Shown: piece by piece, positions 12,501 through 25,044 of the stretch
Layout: each line of letters opens with the position of its first letter
Numbering within the stretch: the stretch's first letter is position 1
Assembly: GCA_918026815.1 (NCBI GenBank)
Contig: CAKJVC010000003.1
Location: 310,001 to 374,000, forward strand
DNA from: Chalara sp. BL73
Taxonomy: Eukaryota; Ascomycota; Leotiomycetes; Helotiales
Length of the DNA: 64,000 bases
Direction: 5' to 3'
Position numbers and translations under genes: made by a program
Notes under the pieces: model-generated
Told to the model about the DNA's origin: nothing
Seen by the model: only the letters and a program-made list of their open reading frames with translations
Databases searched by the model: none

Positions 12501-15500
12501 CTTTTTCTTGTCCTTCTTTGATTTCTTGGAAGGCAACGAACTCCATTCTTCTTCGGGCTGCTGGACACTTCTCTCTGGTGATGGTCCAGGGGCAAGTGTA
12601 TCATCCGCTACTAATTCGTCTTGAGGTGGCTCGTCTGACAGAGTGGTAGATTCCAGAGGCGTAGAGAGCCCGGGATTTGCCTTTTTCTTCTCCTTCTTGG
12701 ACTTTTTAGCGAACGGCGATCCCCACTCATCCTCGACTTGCTCGAGGGCTTCTTTGGCAGTTTCAGCAGGCATAGTTGACGCTTCCGCACTCAGAGTTGC
12801 ATCCTCAGAAACGGGCTTCTTAACTTCAGGCTTCGTGGGGGTTGATATACCAGATTTGTGCTTTTTCCTGTCCTTCTTCGACGTTTTCATGGAGAAGTTA
12901 CCCCATTCCTCATCAGGTTGCTCCTTGTCAGCCTTTGGAATATCCCTAGCGGGCAACGAATCTGGCACATCGGTGGCAATTTCAGTTGCATCGACAGGCT
13001 TCTCAGGAACATCTCCCGTGGTCAAGGATGGTTGAACAATGATGGGTTCTGATATCAATTCTGGCGGCGTTGATTGCCTGGATTCCTCATCTAGACCTGA
13101 GAAACCAGATTTTTCCTGACCCTTTTGGTCCTTCTCGGAGTTCTTGCTCAAGGAAACATTGTCGGCAAATACTTCTTCAGAGACACCCACACTTTCATTA
13201 GTAGGCAGCACAATAGGAGCATCTTGTTGCGGAGCTGGATCAGGAATATAAGAATTATCAAGCGTTGCCTCTGGCCCTTTTACTTGAGGTTCCGCGGTCA
13301 AGGATATGTCCAACTGGGGAGAAAGGGTTTCTGGAACTGAAAGCTGAATGCCTTCGCATATGTTCTCCTTGCCAGTCTCAGAATTTTTGGAGGTGGACTC
13401 GAATGAAATATCTTGAGGTTTGGTGGGAGCAGGGTTTGGAGTTTCGTCTATCACATCTTGAAAAGTAGATTCGATGCTTTCCTCCGCTGTGGCTGGCGTT
13501 TCGTCTTTAGGTGAAGAAGATTGAAGACTCTTGCTTTTTTTCTTGTCCTTTTTAGACTTTTTCGTGGTGACCTCGAACACATCAGCATTGTCATCAGCAA
13601 CCGGAACAGATATATCGTCGACAACATCCTCAAGTGATGGCTCTACACTTGGTGAACCTAGGACTGTTGCTGCCTCTGCGATAGGTTGATTGTTCTTACG
13701 GTTCTTCTTATCCTTCTTTGACTTCTTGGTTGCGAACTCAAATTCATCCTCTTGAGCATCAATGGCTGGTGTGACTGGAATCTCTGCTTGGAAAGAAGTG
13801 TCTTGTGATAGGCGCTCTTCGATGGATTCTGAGCCCTGTGGCACCTCTGCAGCTGGAGAAGATTCGAGATTTTTTTGCTTCTTCTTGTCCTTTTTTGACT
13901 TCTTAGTTGTGAAAGCAAACTCGTCCTCTTGAGCCTCGACAGCTGGGGTGCTAGGAATCTCCGCCTCCAAAGGGGCAGTCGTAGATGCTGCCCCTTCGGT
14001 GGGCTCTGAAAGTTGCGGTGCCTCCTCCGAGAGAGACATTTCAACAGCCTTCTTTTTCTTTTTGTCCTTCTTTAATTTTTTGCTGGTGAACTCGGATTGG
14101 TCTTTCTCATCGTCCAAGGTCGGAAGGCTTGGTTGTGCAGAGTGGTTAGGCATGTCGGTCGCAGGCTCCTCTACCAAAGGCTCTTCAAGCAATTGCTGCT
14201 CCGGCACTGGGTTTGCCGTCGGGGGCTGTACTGAACTGTCTCGTTTCTTCTTCTTGTCTTTCTTCGACTTCTTAGACGGCATTGCCCATTCATCAACGAT
14301 ATCGGGAATAGGCTCAGCATCAAGTGCATCGCTCTTCACTTCTTCCTTGCTGGATTCGGTGTTGTCAGTTAAGCTTTTAGGAACTTCTTGGACTTGTTCA
14401 CTCTGATCGCCGGCTGTTTCTGCTGAGATGGCGTGATCTACATCATGGTCACTACGACTGTGCTCAACGGAAGAATTCATATTGTCAAGCTTATGAAGAA
14501 TCTCCGATCCCCCAACAGCCATACCGGCAGCGACGATCTCATCGGTGTCTGCATGTGGAAGATTCTGACGCTTTTTCGCCTTCTTTTCCTTTTTTGACTT
14601 CTTCAGAGAGAACTCTTCTTCTGGAATAGGATCTTCCCCAACAACTTGCCGATCAGCTGTTGAAATGTCGATGATCTCCTTATCACCAGAATTTGGAGTG
14701 GTAGCCTCAGGCGGGGCATCAGCGGCATCTTCCCATGCAAGACTTTGGCGCTTTTTACCCTTCTTGTCTTTCTTTGACTTCTTGACTACTGTGGGAAACT
14801 CATCTTCGGGTTCAGCAACAAGATCGTTGGGCGCTGTATCAGGAGTCTGCACGCCACTTTCCACATCGTCCAGAGTTACAGGTTCTGGTGGTGATGCATG
14901 GTCGCTGCTACTAATTCCCCGCGATAGACTTTGGCGTTTCTTGTCCTTCTTCGATTTCTTGGATCCTGAACCGAACTCTTCCTTTAGCTGTCGTGCCAGT
15001 TCAAGCTGATCCTCCTTGTAGCCCGCCGCGAAACCGTCGTGTACAAGCGGTTTCTCCTCGGCAGGTAGACCCGCGACGTTAGTGACTTCCTCACTTAATG
15101 GCTCAATGGTAGCAGGTTCATCCGGAGTCCCGAAGAAGTCATTCTGACTTTCGGTTTCTCGAATTGGAGTCTGAGAAGTGCTTCGTCTTTTCTTGTCTTT
15201 CTTAGATTTCTTGGAGGATCCAGAAGCAAATTCGGCCTGAAGTTGTCGAGCTAGAGAAAGTTGATCCTCTTGGTAGCCAGCTTCAAAACCATCCCTCTTG
15301 GCAGAATCTTCAATGTCATCAGCTCTATGGGCATCATCTGCAGTCACGGCTTCAACGACGGAGTCGGTGGGTTGGTCCGCTGAAGGTTGATCCCATGGAA
15401 TTTCCGGGGCGATGCTTTGCCTCTTCTTTTTGTCTCTCTTGGACTTCTTGTTCCCACCCTCAAATTCAGCCTTAAGCTGACGAGCAAGCTCTAATTGATC

Positions 15501-18500
15501 TTCACTATATACATTCTTTCGTTGCTCATTGCTATTATCATCTCGTGGGCTTTCAAGAGCTGGAGATGGGTCTACCGAGAGACTTCTTGAGCGAAGATGA
15601 GTATCAGCAAGTTCTCGTGCGCGTGACCTAGGTACCTCGGAGTCTGGGGTAGAAGGCAGACTTTGGCGTTTCTTCTTGTCCTTTTTCGACTTCTTGCCAA
15701 ACTCTTGTTGAAGCTGTCGCGCCAAGCTTAGCTGGTCATTGTCATAACCAGCCTTGAGCCCATCGGGAGTGGAAGTCTCTGCTATTGGTGCTCGTGAATC
15801 AAGCGGTTCCTGAGTCTCGTGAACTTGCTGACTCTGGGAGGGAGAGGATGGTGTTACAACTTGCTCCGGCTCTGACTTCTTGCCCATACCGACAAAGGAA
15901 AGTAAAGTTGCGGCTGAAGGAAAGTAACCACGAGTCGGCGTTGGTGTAGTTGAGAGGTCTTTTGGGACTTGATCGACTGCGCTGTGAAGTCCTGTAACAG
16001 ATGGAAAATATTCGGTATTGGAGGGGTCTAGTGGTTGTTCTTCAAGAGAGGTGGCCCAGGGAGTAGCAGGAGTCGCTAGTGAGCTTTCAGGTGCAGACGT
16101 GGAGGGCTCTGGTAGAATAGAGACATCCTGGGTGGAGATTAGAGCTTGGGCATATTCTGGGGTTGATGCATCATTTGGCGGTGTGGCTTTGGGATCCACT
16201 AAAAAATTATCCTCCCCAAGAGTTTGAGAGCCTGAAGGTTTCGGTTCGTCTCGACCTGAAAGAGTGTCCTGAATTTCTTCAGCGGTGAGGCTTGGGTCCC
16301 ACTTTTGCGATTTCTTCGACTTTTTCTTGCTTTTTGTGGAAGGGAGATAAGGGGCCGCAGCCTCTATCTCAGTAGGAGTCTCAACGGCAGATTCAAAAGC
16401 TGGAGTCTGAACTCCCTCGACAGCCTCTGATGATTCAGAAAGACGTTCAGATGCAATATCTCTTATGGGGGTGGGATCTCCAACTTTCGTGAGCTTTTGG
16501 CTAGCTTTTTCAGCTTCGCTTTCGTCAACCATTAATTGAGTTGTATCTGGAGGTAAAGTTTGGTCCTCCATTTCCCAAGGAACTTCAGCTTTAGATTTCT
16601 TTTTCTTCTTGCTCTTCTTGGTGAGAGGCGTATCCCACTCCTCGACAGGCGCAGTCACTGCTGGAATAACTGCTGGGATTTCGTCCGTGTTAATCTCACC
16701 CTCCGCGGCCCACATAGGTAAGCTTGTTGAGGAGCTCTCTCTCTTGGTCAATAAGGTATCAAATATTGAGTCCTCTCCAACAGAGCCTTGAGTCTCTGTT
16801 GGCAAGCCGATCTGCTTGACATCCTTGGCTCCCGTGACGTCCACTGCAGTCTCTGCAGGAACAGTCGATTGTATGGAGTTAATGGTCTCTTGAGAAAGGT
16901 CTTGCCCATAATCTGTTGGTGATTTCGCATTGCTATCTTCGAAGCTAGATGCAGCAATTGACTTCTCCTTCTTGTCTTTCCTCTTCTTGCCTTGAGTCTC
17001 TTGCTCCCAGGGCTCTTCCGTGATAGAGCTGTCCTTGACGAGATTCTGGAGATCTTGTGGTGGTTCCAAAGATGCCGCAATCGCCTGATCTTCTGGTGGA
17101 TCCCAGCTTGATGACGACCTCCTTTTCTTCTTGTCCTTTTTCTTATCTTTTTTAGACTTGGCGAAAGAGAGATCTTCGGCCAGGTCAGCTTCCACAGAGG
17201 GCCGTATATCCTCAAGAGTGTCTCTGACGATTTCCTCGGCAGTTGTCTGCTCTATGGGTTGGACGATTGTGTCTTCAAATATTGGCGGCTGGACAATTTC
17301 GACTCCACCCTTCTTCTTATTCTTCTTGTCTTTCTTAGACTGGGTGAAAGAGAAATCTCCAGGTGCATCATCCGGCTCAGCGGCCTGAGTATCATCTATT
17401 ACATCTCCACTCGTGAGTAGAAGATCCGTCGTAGGTTCCTCAGGTTCAGGTTCCCAGCTCATGGCTGACTTGTTCTTTTTCTTGTCTTTCTTCTTCTCCT
17501 TCTTGGATTTTCTGAGGGAGAACTCATCAACTGGATCAATATCACCTGATATGTCAATTGCCCGCGTTTCATCGTTGCTAGTCTCAGGAGCAGCAGTCTC
17601 CTCGGCATTGGAATGCGGAACATTCTCTGTGAGCCCTGGATCAGCCGCCTGTATAACATCTCCAGACACAGCTGGGACTAGCTCAGACAAAGAGATGTCG
17701 TCCGTGGTTGAGGTACGCGAAAGTCCTTTGGCTTTCTTTTTCTCCTTTTTTTTGTCTTTCTTGGATTTCGTGACGGCGAATTCCTCGAGAGTTTGATCGA
17801 TATCAGGGAGCTCTGCTTCCTTTGGAAATGATTGCTCCTTGGTCGTGGTCAAATAATCCTCCCCAACACTTCTGCTTAAGGGCTCATCTTCACCAATTAC
17901 AGAAGCAGCATCGCGGTCCCCCGGGATTTGTGTCGATTCTGCAAATGATGATACGTCCTCCGAGGTGGAAGCGCTGGACAGTTCTTTGCCCTTATTCTTG
18001 TCTTTCTTTTTATCCTTTTTAGATTTCGAGGAGAATTCTTCGACAGGCCCGGTTTCATAGGCAAGAGCGCCTTCTTGTGTTGGCGCAGGAAGGATGTCAT
18101 CTTGTATAGATTCGATTATACTATCACCTTGAACTGACGGGATATCATCCAATGTGACACTGCGGGAAAGCCTCTTGGCTTTCTTTTTGTCGTTTTTCTT
18201 GTCTTTCTTAGTCTTCAAGAGACTGAACTCGTCAACTAAATCCGACGTGTCAATAGGCTGCGACTCGACCAGTTCAGTATTTGTGCCTGGAAGTTCTTGT
18301 GTATCAGCAACACTACGACTCAACCCATGATCATCCTTTAGTTCGCGACTCAGAGCTTCATCGAAGATGTCATTCCCATCACGTTCCTCGATATGACGCA
18401 AACCAACATCTTCGGAGAAAGCACTGACTTTGTGCGCAAGAGGAGACTCTAAGTCATAATCATGTTCTTCAAAATTACTAGGCAATGGAGATGATTGAAG

Positions 18501-21500
18501 CAGATAAGAGCTTCTATCCTTGCTCATAGGTTCGATAGGAGAGGGTTGACGTGGTATCGCTGAGGCAGAAGGCAGATCTTCCAGCCATGCTTGCTTTGTT
18601 GTCTGGTGAGTAGGAGAAGATGCAAAATAACCGATTGTGGACGCCGATGTAGCACCGCCTAGTGCTTCTGCAGCGGTGTCCGCATGCTCAGGCTTTAACT
18701 CAGGCAGTTGGGGAGAAGCAGGTCGACTGGCAGGAGTAGCATAATGTGACTCAGATATAGCCTCTTGGTTGGGAATGATGGGTAGCTTATTGTCGCAGAG
18801 AACTTTTGCCTTAGGTGTAGACTGCTGAGAACCATACATATCATCATAAGGCTCACTTGTATCAATAGCGAGTGAGTCGTCAATGCCTTCCTTCTGCAGG
18901 TCGATCTCAGGTAGGCCGTATCTTTCAGTCGGATTGTCATCGACACCTAATTCCGAGGAGCTTCGGGACGTGCTCTGGCTTGAAGGCAAAGATGGAAAGA
19001 CTTCCTCCTCGTTGGCCTGAATGACAGACGATCTCCGGTTACTTTCTACGAGATACAAAGGCTTGAATTCCTTTGTACTATCCCAGGATTTTGGCCGCGC
19101 TTTCGCAAAGCGAGGAAAACCCAGAGATTCTTGGGTAGGGGTAGCAGGAGACTGTGAAGGAGATGCGCGAACTAATGAAGGCGAGGCAGGATTTGAACGA
19201 TTACCCATAAAAAATTTGAGGGGTACAGCACTCTGACTTGGCGATTTCACAGGAGCCTCCTGGATGTTCTTTCGAACAGAGCTTATAACTCTCTCACGTG
19301 CGACGCGATCAGTTTCTGGAGTGTCCGGTCGACTCTCAGGCAGCTCGGGTAGACCATCAACTGGCTCTGGATCCGGTGATGCTGGATCGCTAGGGGGTAG
19401 TGGTAATAGATCGCCATATTGAGGATCTATGGAAGGTCTGATTTCACGCTGGGTGATTTCAGGATCGATTATATCATAATGTTGGGCTAGAGGCAAAGAG
19501 TCATCTGATGAGATATCCTTTGACGATTCTTTGCTATCAACAATACTGGCATTTGATCGCTGATGATGCTGAGCAATTGCGACAGCAGCACCAGCGAGGC
19601 CGACACCTGCGCCAAGGGTGCCGGCATTAGCTAAAAAAGAATCCTTCTTGGAGGAAGTGCTTTCAGCTCTGGAACGACTTTTCCCTTTATCGCCTCCTCC
19701 ACCATCATCGTCTTCATAGTGGTTGCCATTGCCGTTCGACGAGATTCGAGAAAGGTCACCCACAGATTGAGAGCCTTCGACTCCATATAGGTCAAGACTG
19801 TCAGGCATTGAATTCCTCTTTGATTTCTTTTTCCTCTTGACATCTTCGAAGTCATCTTTAGATGCCTTTGGAGTCTCCTCTCTTGCCCCAGACTCGGACT
19901 TAGAGCCAAAAAGCGACCAGAGACCACCACTAAGTCGTTTGTCCTTCTTTTTGCTCTTCTTGTCGTCGAAGTCATCGCCAGCGGGGGCGGAAGCCACTGA
20001 TCTTGTATCATCAAAATCGTCCCGGGTACTGCTTCTAGATTTCTTTTTTGACTTCTTGTAATCATCGTCAAAATACTTAGTAGCGCTTTCCGAGACAACC
20101 GACCGAGACTCATCACGATCGCCACTGTCCTTTCTTGAAGACTTCCTTGACTTCCTCGAATCATCGAATTCTACATCTTGATATATCTCTGATGGCGTAA
20201 TTGGAGGAAGGGAAACTTCAGCAGGATCGACTTCTGGCTCAAAATGTTCGCTTCTGCGTCGTGACTTGTCCTTAGACTTTTTGCTTGATGATCTTTCCAA
20301 CTCAGGCCCTGGCTCAGAAACAACTGACCGAGCCGGAGAATCAAAACGGCCGCTGTCGCGCTTTGACTTCTTACCAGGCGTAAATTCGGATACAACTGAT
20401 TGATTAGGAGAATCGAAGCGGTCACTATCACGCTTGGATTTCTTCTTCGACTTCTTCGTCTCTGCCCATTCGTCCTCGCCATTGGCTATATCGGCGAAGG
20501 CGTCAACCGGCACGGATATTTTCTCTTTGTCAAGTGGTGTTTCTTCCGTCTCGTAATCGAACGTAGATGAGCTCTTCTTTGACTTCTTCTTAGACTTCTT
20601 TGGAGTCTCAAAGTAGCTCTCTGGTTCTTCAACGAGCTCCTGAGCAACACTAGGCTCTGACAGCGGAGTCTCGTCCTCAAATTGGCTAGCCCGTTGTGCA
20701 GCCTTATCACGCTTCTTTTGCTCCTTCTTACTTAACTTTGGAGTTTCAAAGTATGATTCAGGTTCCTTCGACTCCTCGACAATATACGAAGTTGGCTCCT
20801 CCAATGGAGTTGCGAAGATGTCATCGCTCTGCGTTCTGGCAGCCTTTTCTCGTTTTCTCTGTTCTTTTTTGCTCAGTTTGGGCTCTTTGGTAGTTTTTTC
20901 ATTGTCAACTGATATGCTTTCCCAATCTTTTGGCGTCTCGGGCGCTTCCCCAATGACGAATCCTGAGGCATCACTCGAAGCTGGATTCAGTGGAATGGTA
21001 CCAAGGTCAGATACTGTCTCCGCAAAAGGTGCTCGGTATAGCTTGCCGGAGTCAGAACCAGGGGGTGATTGACGTCGACGGAATGATGGATCATCAATCA
21101 CAATATTCGGATCAAATCCACTATCTTGTAGGCCCGCAGCGACGGTTGCAGCAAATTCATCGTCAAATGCGCCTGGAATATGAGATGGTTTCGGGGATGA
21201 GGGTTTTGGTCCAGGAGGTGGAGGACTGCTCTGCCCTTTACTTCTTGAAGGGCTTTCCGGCTCTACAACTATTCCACGGTATTCGTAAGGAGCATCGCTC
21301 CCAGACTCTTGTTGTGCTTTCTTGCCTTCCTTTGACTTGGACTTCTTGGACGTGTCGCTAGAGTTAGCAATTGCAGCACCAAAGCTAGCTCCAGTGACGG
21401 CTGCGGCAACTGCGCCCCATCCCGAACTTGGTCTCTCGGATGCTTTGCGCGTCTCCACGGCTGCATCAACAGGTTGCTCCCGAGTTCGAATGTCAGAACT

Positions 21501-24326
21501 TGACACAAACTCGTCTCTGTGCTCAGTAGGACTTTCCACTACGTAGTGCTTTGTCTCATTCTGACCCCAAGTCACACCTTTAGATACAGTTGAAGATGTG
21601 GGGGTGGAAGTTGGAGGTGACGATACAGCAACAACATTTCCCTTCGAATCGATGGCGATCTCAGAGGCAGCGACTCGCTTCTCTTGTCCATTAGGTTTGC
21701 TCGGCTTGTCTGAGTCGGAACGGGTTGGTTTCTTCTCTTCCCGAGCGGCTTGCTTTTCAGGCACTGGGGTTGGCACCGGCGTGGGCCGAACAAGATTTAA
21801 GTGCGGGCGGGGCAGTATTGCATCTGGATCTCGCTTAAGATAAGGGGCCTCTCGGCTAGTGGACGGGACACTGAAAGTTTGCAAGTCTCGTGGATGCTCC
21901 AAAACATAGTCTAGTTGGAAGTCAGCATTTGGTGCATCGTAGGGGCCTTTCTTCTTGTGGTCTTCCATGCCAGGAGGAGTGATGATTCTGATAATCTCTT
22001 CCTCTTCCTGTTGGTGGTCATATTTGTTGACAACAGAAGGATCAGGAGAAGGCGAACGGGAGCGAATAACTTGGGAAGCAATCTTTCTTGCCATGATAAT
22101 TTCACGATAGGCCCGGTCGGCCTCTTCCTGAATTTTGTCGTGTTCACGGTCCCTGTCCGTAGACTTGTCAGACTTCTTGCTTGAACCTTGATCGTAATCG
22201 TCGTAATCCCGTCGTCCATTGCGTCGTTCATCTCTTCGTCTGTCAGACCGTGATTCTCGACGATCCTCAGCTACTACTGCAGCTATAGCAGCGCCGATAG
22301 CGGCAGCTTCAATCGGAGCTGTGGAATGTTGAGTCTCCCTATAGGTATCTTCCGCATTGTGTAAGGCTCTTTCATCGGAATCTTTTTGTCGATATCGCTG
22401 CTCTCTAGAATCCCACTCATCGTCTCTAAGCGGCTGCGACTTTAAGACGACGTGTCGATCTTTATTTGATGAGCCAGTATCACGACTAAAGTCAGGTTCG
22501 CGGTCCACCGTCACTACAGTAGGTGCCGCTGTAATTCTGCCGTTGTTTGGTGTGGAGGGAATGACTGGAGTTGAGAAAGCATCATCTGCGACCTGATACT
22601 GGAATGGATCTACAGGAGCAGAGAAAACGGACACGTCACTCTTTAGACGTCGGCTCTCATATGTGACATCTGACCGCTCACTCCTCCTCTCTTCCCTGCG
22701 CCTTTCTCGTCGCTCCTCTTTGGTCTCCTCTCGACCATCGTCTCGACGTTTTTCGCGCTTCTTGTCTCCACGCTTTTCATCGTCGGAGTCTTTCGACTTT
22801 TCTTTCTCACGCCGCCGCTCATGCCGACGATCCTCTTTGTCGTAACTGCGGCTACTGATCCGACTACTTGTATCGCGGTCATCTCGCCGTTTCTCCTTCC
22901 GGTCGTCCTTTCGATCATCTTTCCGGTCTGAAATAATAGCTGCACCAATAGCCGCACCCGCAACACCCATTATTGCTGCTTCTGCGAGAGATTGCCCTCT
23001 GCCAGACGAGGATGGTGTTCTTTTCAAGATGCCACCATCTGCTCGAGCCGAGTATGTGGGTTCATAGACACTTTGTGAAACCGGTGTGATAGGTTGTGGT
23101 TGCTGTATAGCTACGGGTCTGGACGATACATATGGTTCAGCGCCCGAAGCAACAGAGCCTCTAGCAACCTCAAATCTCGAAGGATCCTCAGTGGGTACTG
23201 GGTAGACATGTTGCATTGGGGGTGGACGTGAGCTGCTGGCAGAACTTTCAGGCGGAACAGCTCGAGTTGGAGTTTGTTGAGTATAATATGGAGTATATGA
23301 GGAGCCTGCGACGTTCTGTTGCGGAGCTGTTGAAGGTATATTTCTCTGATCAAAATACGAGACCTGCGAGTTCGCATAATTCTCTGGTCTTACTGGTCCT
23401 TGACCGTTCTGCCCAAAGTTATTAGATGGAGCCCATATTGTGGCGCCATAACCAACAGGCTCCGTAATGATCCCATTAAGGGAGTTCTGTCGACCGAACA
23501 GTCGGGGATCGACAATAGTGCTTTTTCTGCTCTGTGGCTTCTGTTGTTCCTTTCCCCATGAAAACCATCCTCCTCCAGTATCTTCGCCGAATGCTAGCTT
23601 GGAATCAACGCTTGAATCAGACTCCCCGTCTGAAGCCGACTCCCAACCATCATCGTCAGAAGAATCCTTACCATGTGAGGCTTTCGAGGGGCCAAGACCT
23701 TTACTTGTTCCGCTGTTACGATAGCTGGATGGCTCCTCGACAAAAGCCTCAGCCCCTCTATAAATCTTGCCTGCTTTCAGATCTCTCTTGTTCTGATCCC
23801 TGGCCAACTTCGCAAGCCCGGCACCAACAGCAAGAATTTCCGCATCTGTACTGCGTCGTTCGTTTCCAGGTCGTTCTCTGTCTCGTTCCCTGATATCTCT
23901 GTTCGTCTCTTGAGTATAGCTTGTGCTCTCCTTAGCATAATCTTTATAGCCATCCCTGGCATATCCCCTATGACTCTCTCTGTCAATCTCCTTCCCCTTC
24001 CTCGACCTGACACCTCTCCGCTTCGGCTTCTTGATAAACCCCGTTCCGTACGCAAGGTCGCTATTAACAGAACTGGACGAGGAGTTGCCAAGCCTCAATA
24101 ACCCCTTACTTCTGCGTTTCCGCAATCTGCGTCGTTCTGAAGGCGCTGTAAAGAATGCGCGAAGTCCCGCTCGAGTCGGGAATGTACGAGATATGTCGAG
24201 ATAGGAGGAGGACGACGACGACGACGAGAGTGATTCTGCGCTGTAGCGCGTGCGTGGCGGCTCGTTGTAATAGTGATTTTCTCTCCTGTTGGAGCTCTCT
24301 GGGCTCCTTCGACGCCTATCTGCCAT
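6560..24326 (-). CDS. lah: Leashin-like giant 'involucrin repeat' protein (probable Woronin-body tether)
   Basis: The start at 24326 (MADRRRRSPESSNRRENHYY) opens an exon of about 16.3 kb. The N-terminal region is Ser/Arg-rich; then come hundreds of Glu/Lys-rich residues carrying dozens of KKSKKDKKK-type motifs, several Ala/Gly-rich segments and a tail. An intron at 8063-8009 (GTGAGT..TTTACAG, branch ACTAAT) leads to the last exon, a coiled coil of about 150 residues followed by a more ordered domain ending at 6560. A huge, disordered, repetitive centre between conserved ends is the known architecture of leashin, which tethers Woronin bodies to the septum; Aspergillus orthologues are often labelled involucrin repeat protein. 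The function is inferred from this architecture and from memory of those sequences. The frame is broken by one-base indels near 7812, 7999, 8237 and 9746. The last three are in frame in the left copy, so sequencing error is likely. Expected product is about 5,900 residues. Confidence 0.65.
7968..13254. repeat. Long direct repeat, right copy (partner 1-5279)
   Basis: This is the copy that lies within the full-length gene. It has one extra A near 7999-8002, one G fewer at 8236-8239 and one extra G at 9746-9747 compared with 1-5279; at the other indel sites it is the copy that keeps the frame. Confidence 0.9.
8009..8063 (-). other. Intron in the leashin-like gene
   Basis: Reading on the minus strand, the donor GTGAGT follows a TAT codon, the branch site is ACTAAT and the acceptor is TTTACAG. 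The same 55-nt intron sits at 41-95 in the left copy. Splicing gives a frame that reads into the last exon only when the A run at 7999-8002 has three bases, as it does in the left copy. Confidence 0.85.
10640..18240 (-). repeat. Coding repeat array: acidic-Trp plus KKSKKDKKK units
   Basis: In the giant gene, a lysine block of the form KKSKKDKKK recurs every 50-110 residues. In the C-terminal half it is usually preceded by an acidic motif like QPEDEWGSF and followed by KSGxSTPxE. Units vary too much to be a recent array, but the order acidic, aromatic, basic, Ser-Thr-Pro is kept. The coding T/A runs of the lysine blocks are where most of the one-base indels between the two copies fall. Confidence 0.8.
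14935..15770 (-). repeat. Four coding repeats with a DQLxLARQLxxEF helix
   Basis: Four successive units in the giant protein each contain GY or VY, two or three residues, then DQLSLARQLQ or DQLELARQLK, then EF and a KKSK block ending KRQS or RRST. They centre near 14985, 15250, 15490 and 15730. The motif predicts a short amphipathic helix and is distinct from the neighbouring acidic-Trp units. Confidence 0.75.
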
Positions 24327-25044
24327 CGTTGCGGCCTTTGTTTACTGAGGTCGCATGCGAAGGTGGACTTGCGGATGGAGCCGCTGATGGTTCAAAACAA
24401 ACCAAAAAAGTGGCTGGGGTGGATGGTGAGCCAAGAATTCGAAGGTTCAGCTCCTCTTCAAGCGTCAACCAGCTAGATTTTTTTTCCCTTCAAAGGTGAT
24501 AGAAACAGAGCTTTCCGATGTTCATAAGATTTCATCATCTGGTCCTCTCTATTTTTAAATTATCTTGAAATTTTCAAAGTTTGTTGATTCATCGTCGTGT
24601 CACGTGGTTCATGAGTTGTCAGTTTGGACCCACACAAGCTTCACTTCGTTTTCTTCGGCCTTGCCACCAGCGTGTCTTTGCGTCACCGCAGTGACTTGGA
24701 TTTGGGAGTCATCAAAACTGGCAGTTCCTTCATCGGATTAAATTTACTGTAGTAATTCTACGTCTACGATAAGACGAAACTCCGACTCATGGCAAAAGGA
24801 GGTCAGCAAACCATTTACGCGCGCCACTGTACTTTAATGAGAGTAAATCATTTAATCTGCGCAGAAGCTATTTGATGTAGAAAAGCTTAGTATGCCAAAC
24901 ATTAAGTAGGGGTTATATTATAAACATCTATAGTCTCTAGGTGATGAAGAGGAGATCGCTCCCAGCAAGGTGGTTCTACTGTACACATAGAGTTGAGAAG
25001 GTTCTTCGGCACGGCCCTTGTGGCTCGAACCCAAATGTTATCTA
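24327..25044. promoter_or_regulatory. Intergenic region upstream of the leashin-like gene
   Basis: About 720 bp lie between the start codon at 24326 and the stop of the ABC transporter, which points the same way. It should contain the promoter of the giant gene and the 3' UTR of the transporter. A pyrimidine-rich stretch (24475-24555) is next to the gene. No specific operator was recognised. Confidence 0.5.

Noticed and set aside
9733..24499. Many plus-strand open frames opposite the giant gene (for example 11629-12204 and 13948-14406)
   Set aside because: They are the antisense of Lys/Glu/Ser-rich repeats and give Phe/Leu/Ser-rich low-complexity translations without start context or introns.
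24155..24499. Plus-strand frame over the start of the giant gene
   Set aside because: Overlaps the N-terminal coding region and promoter in antisense; no recognisable content.
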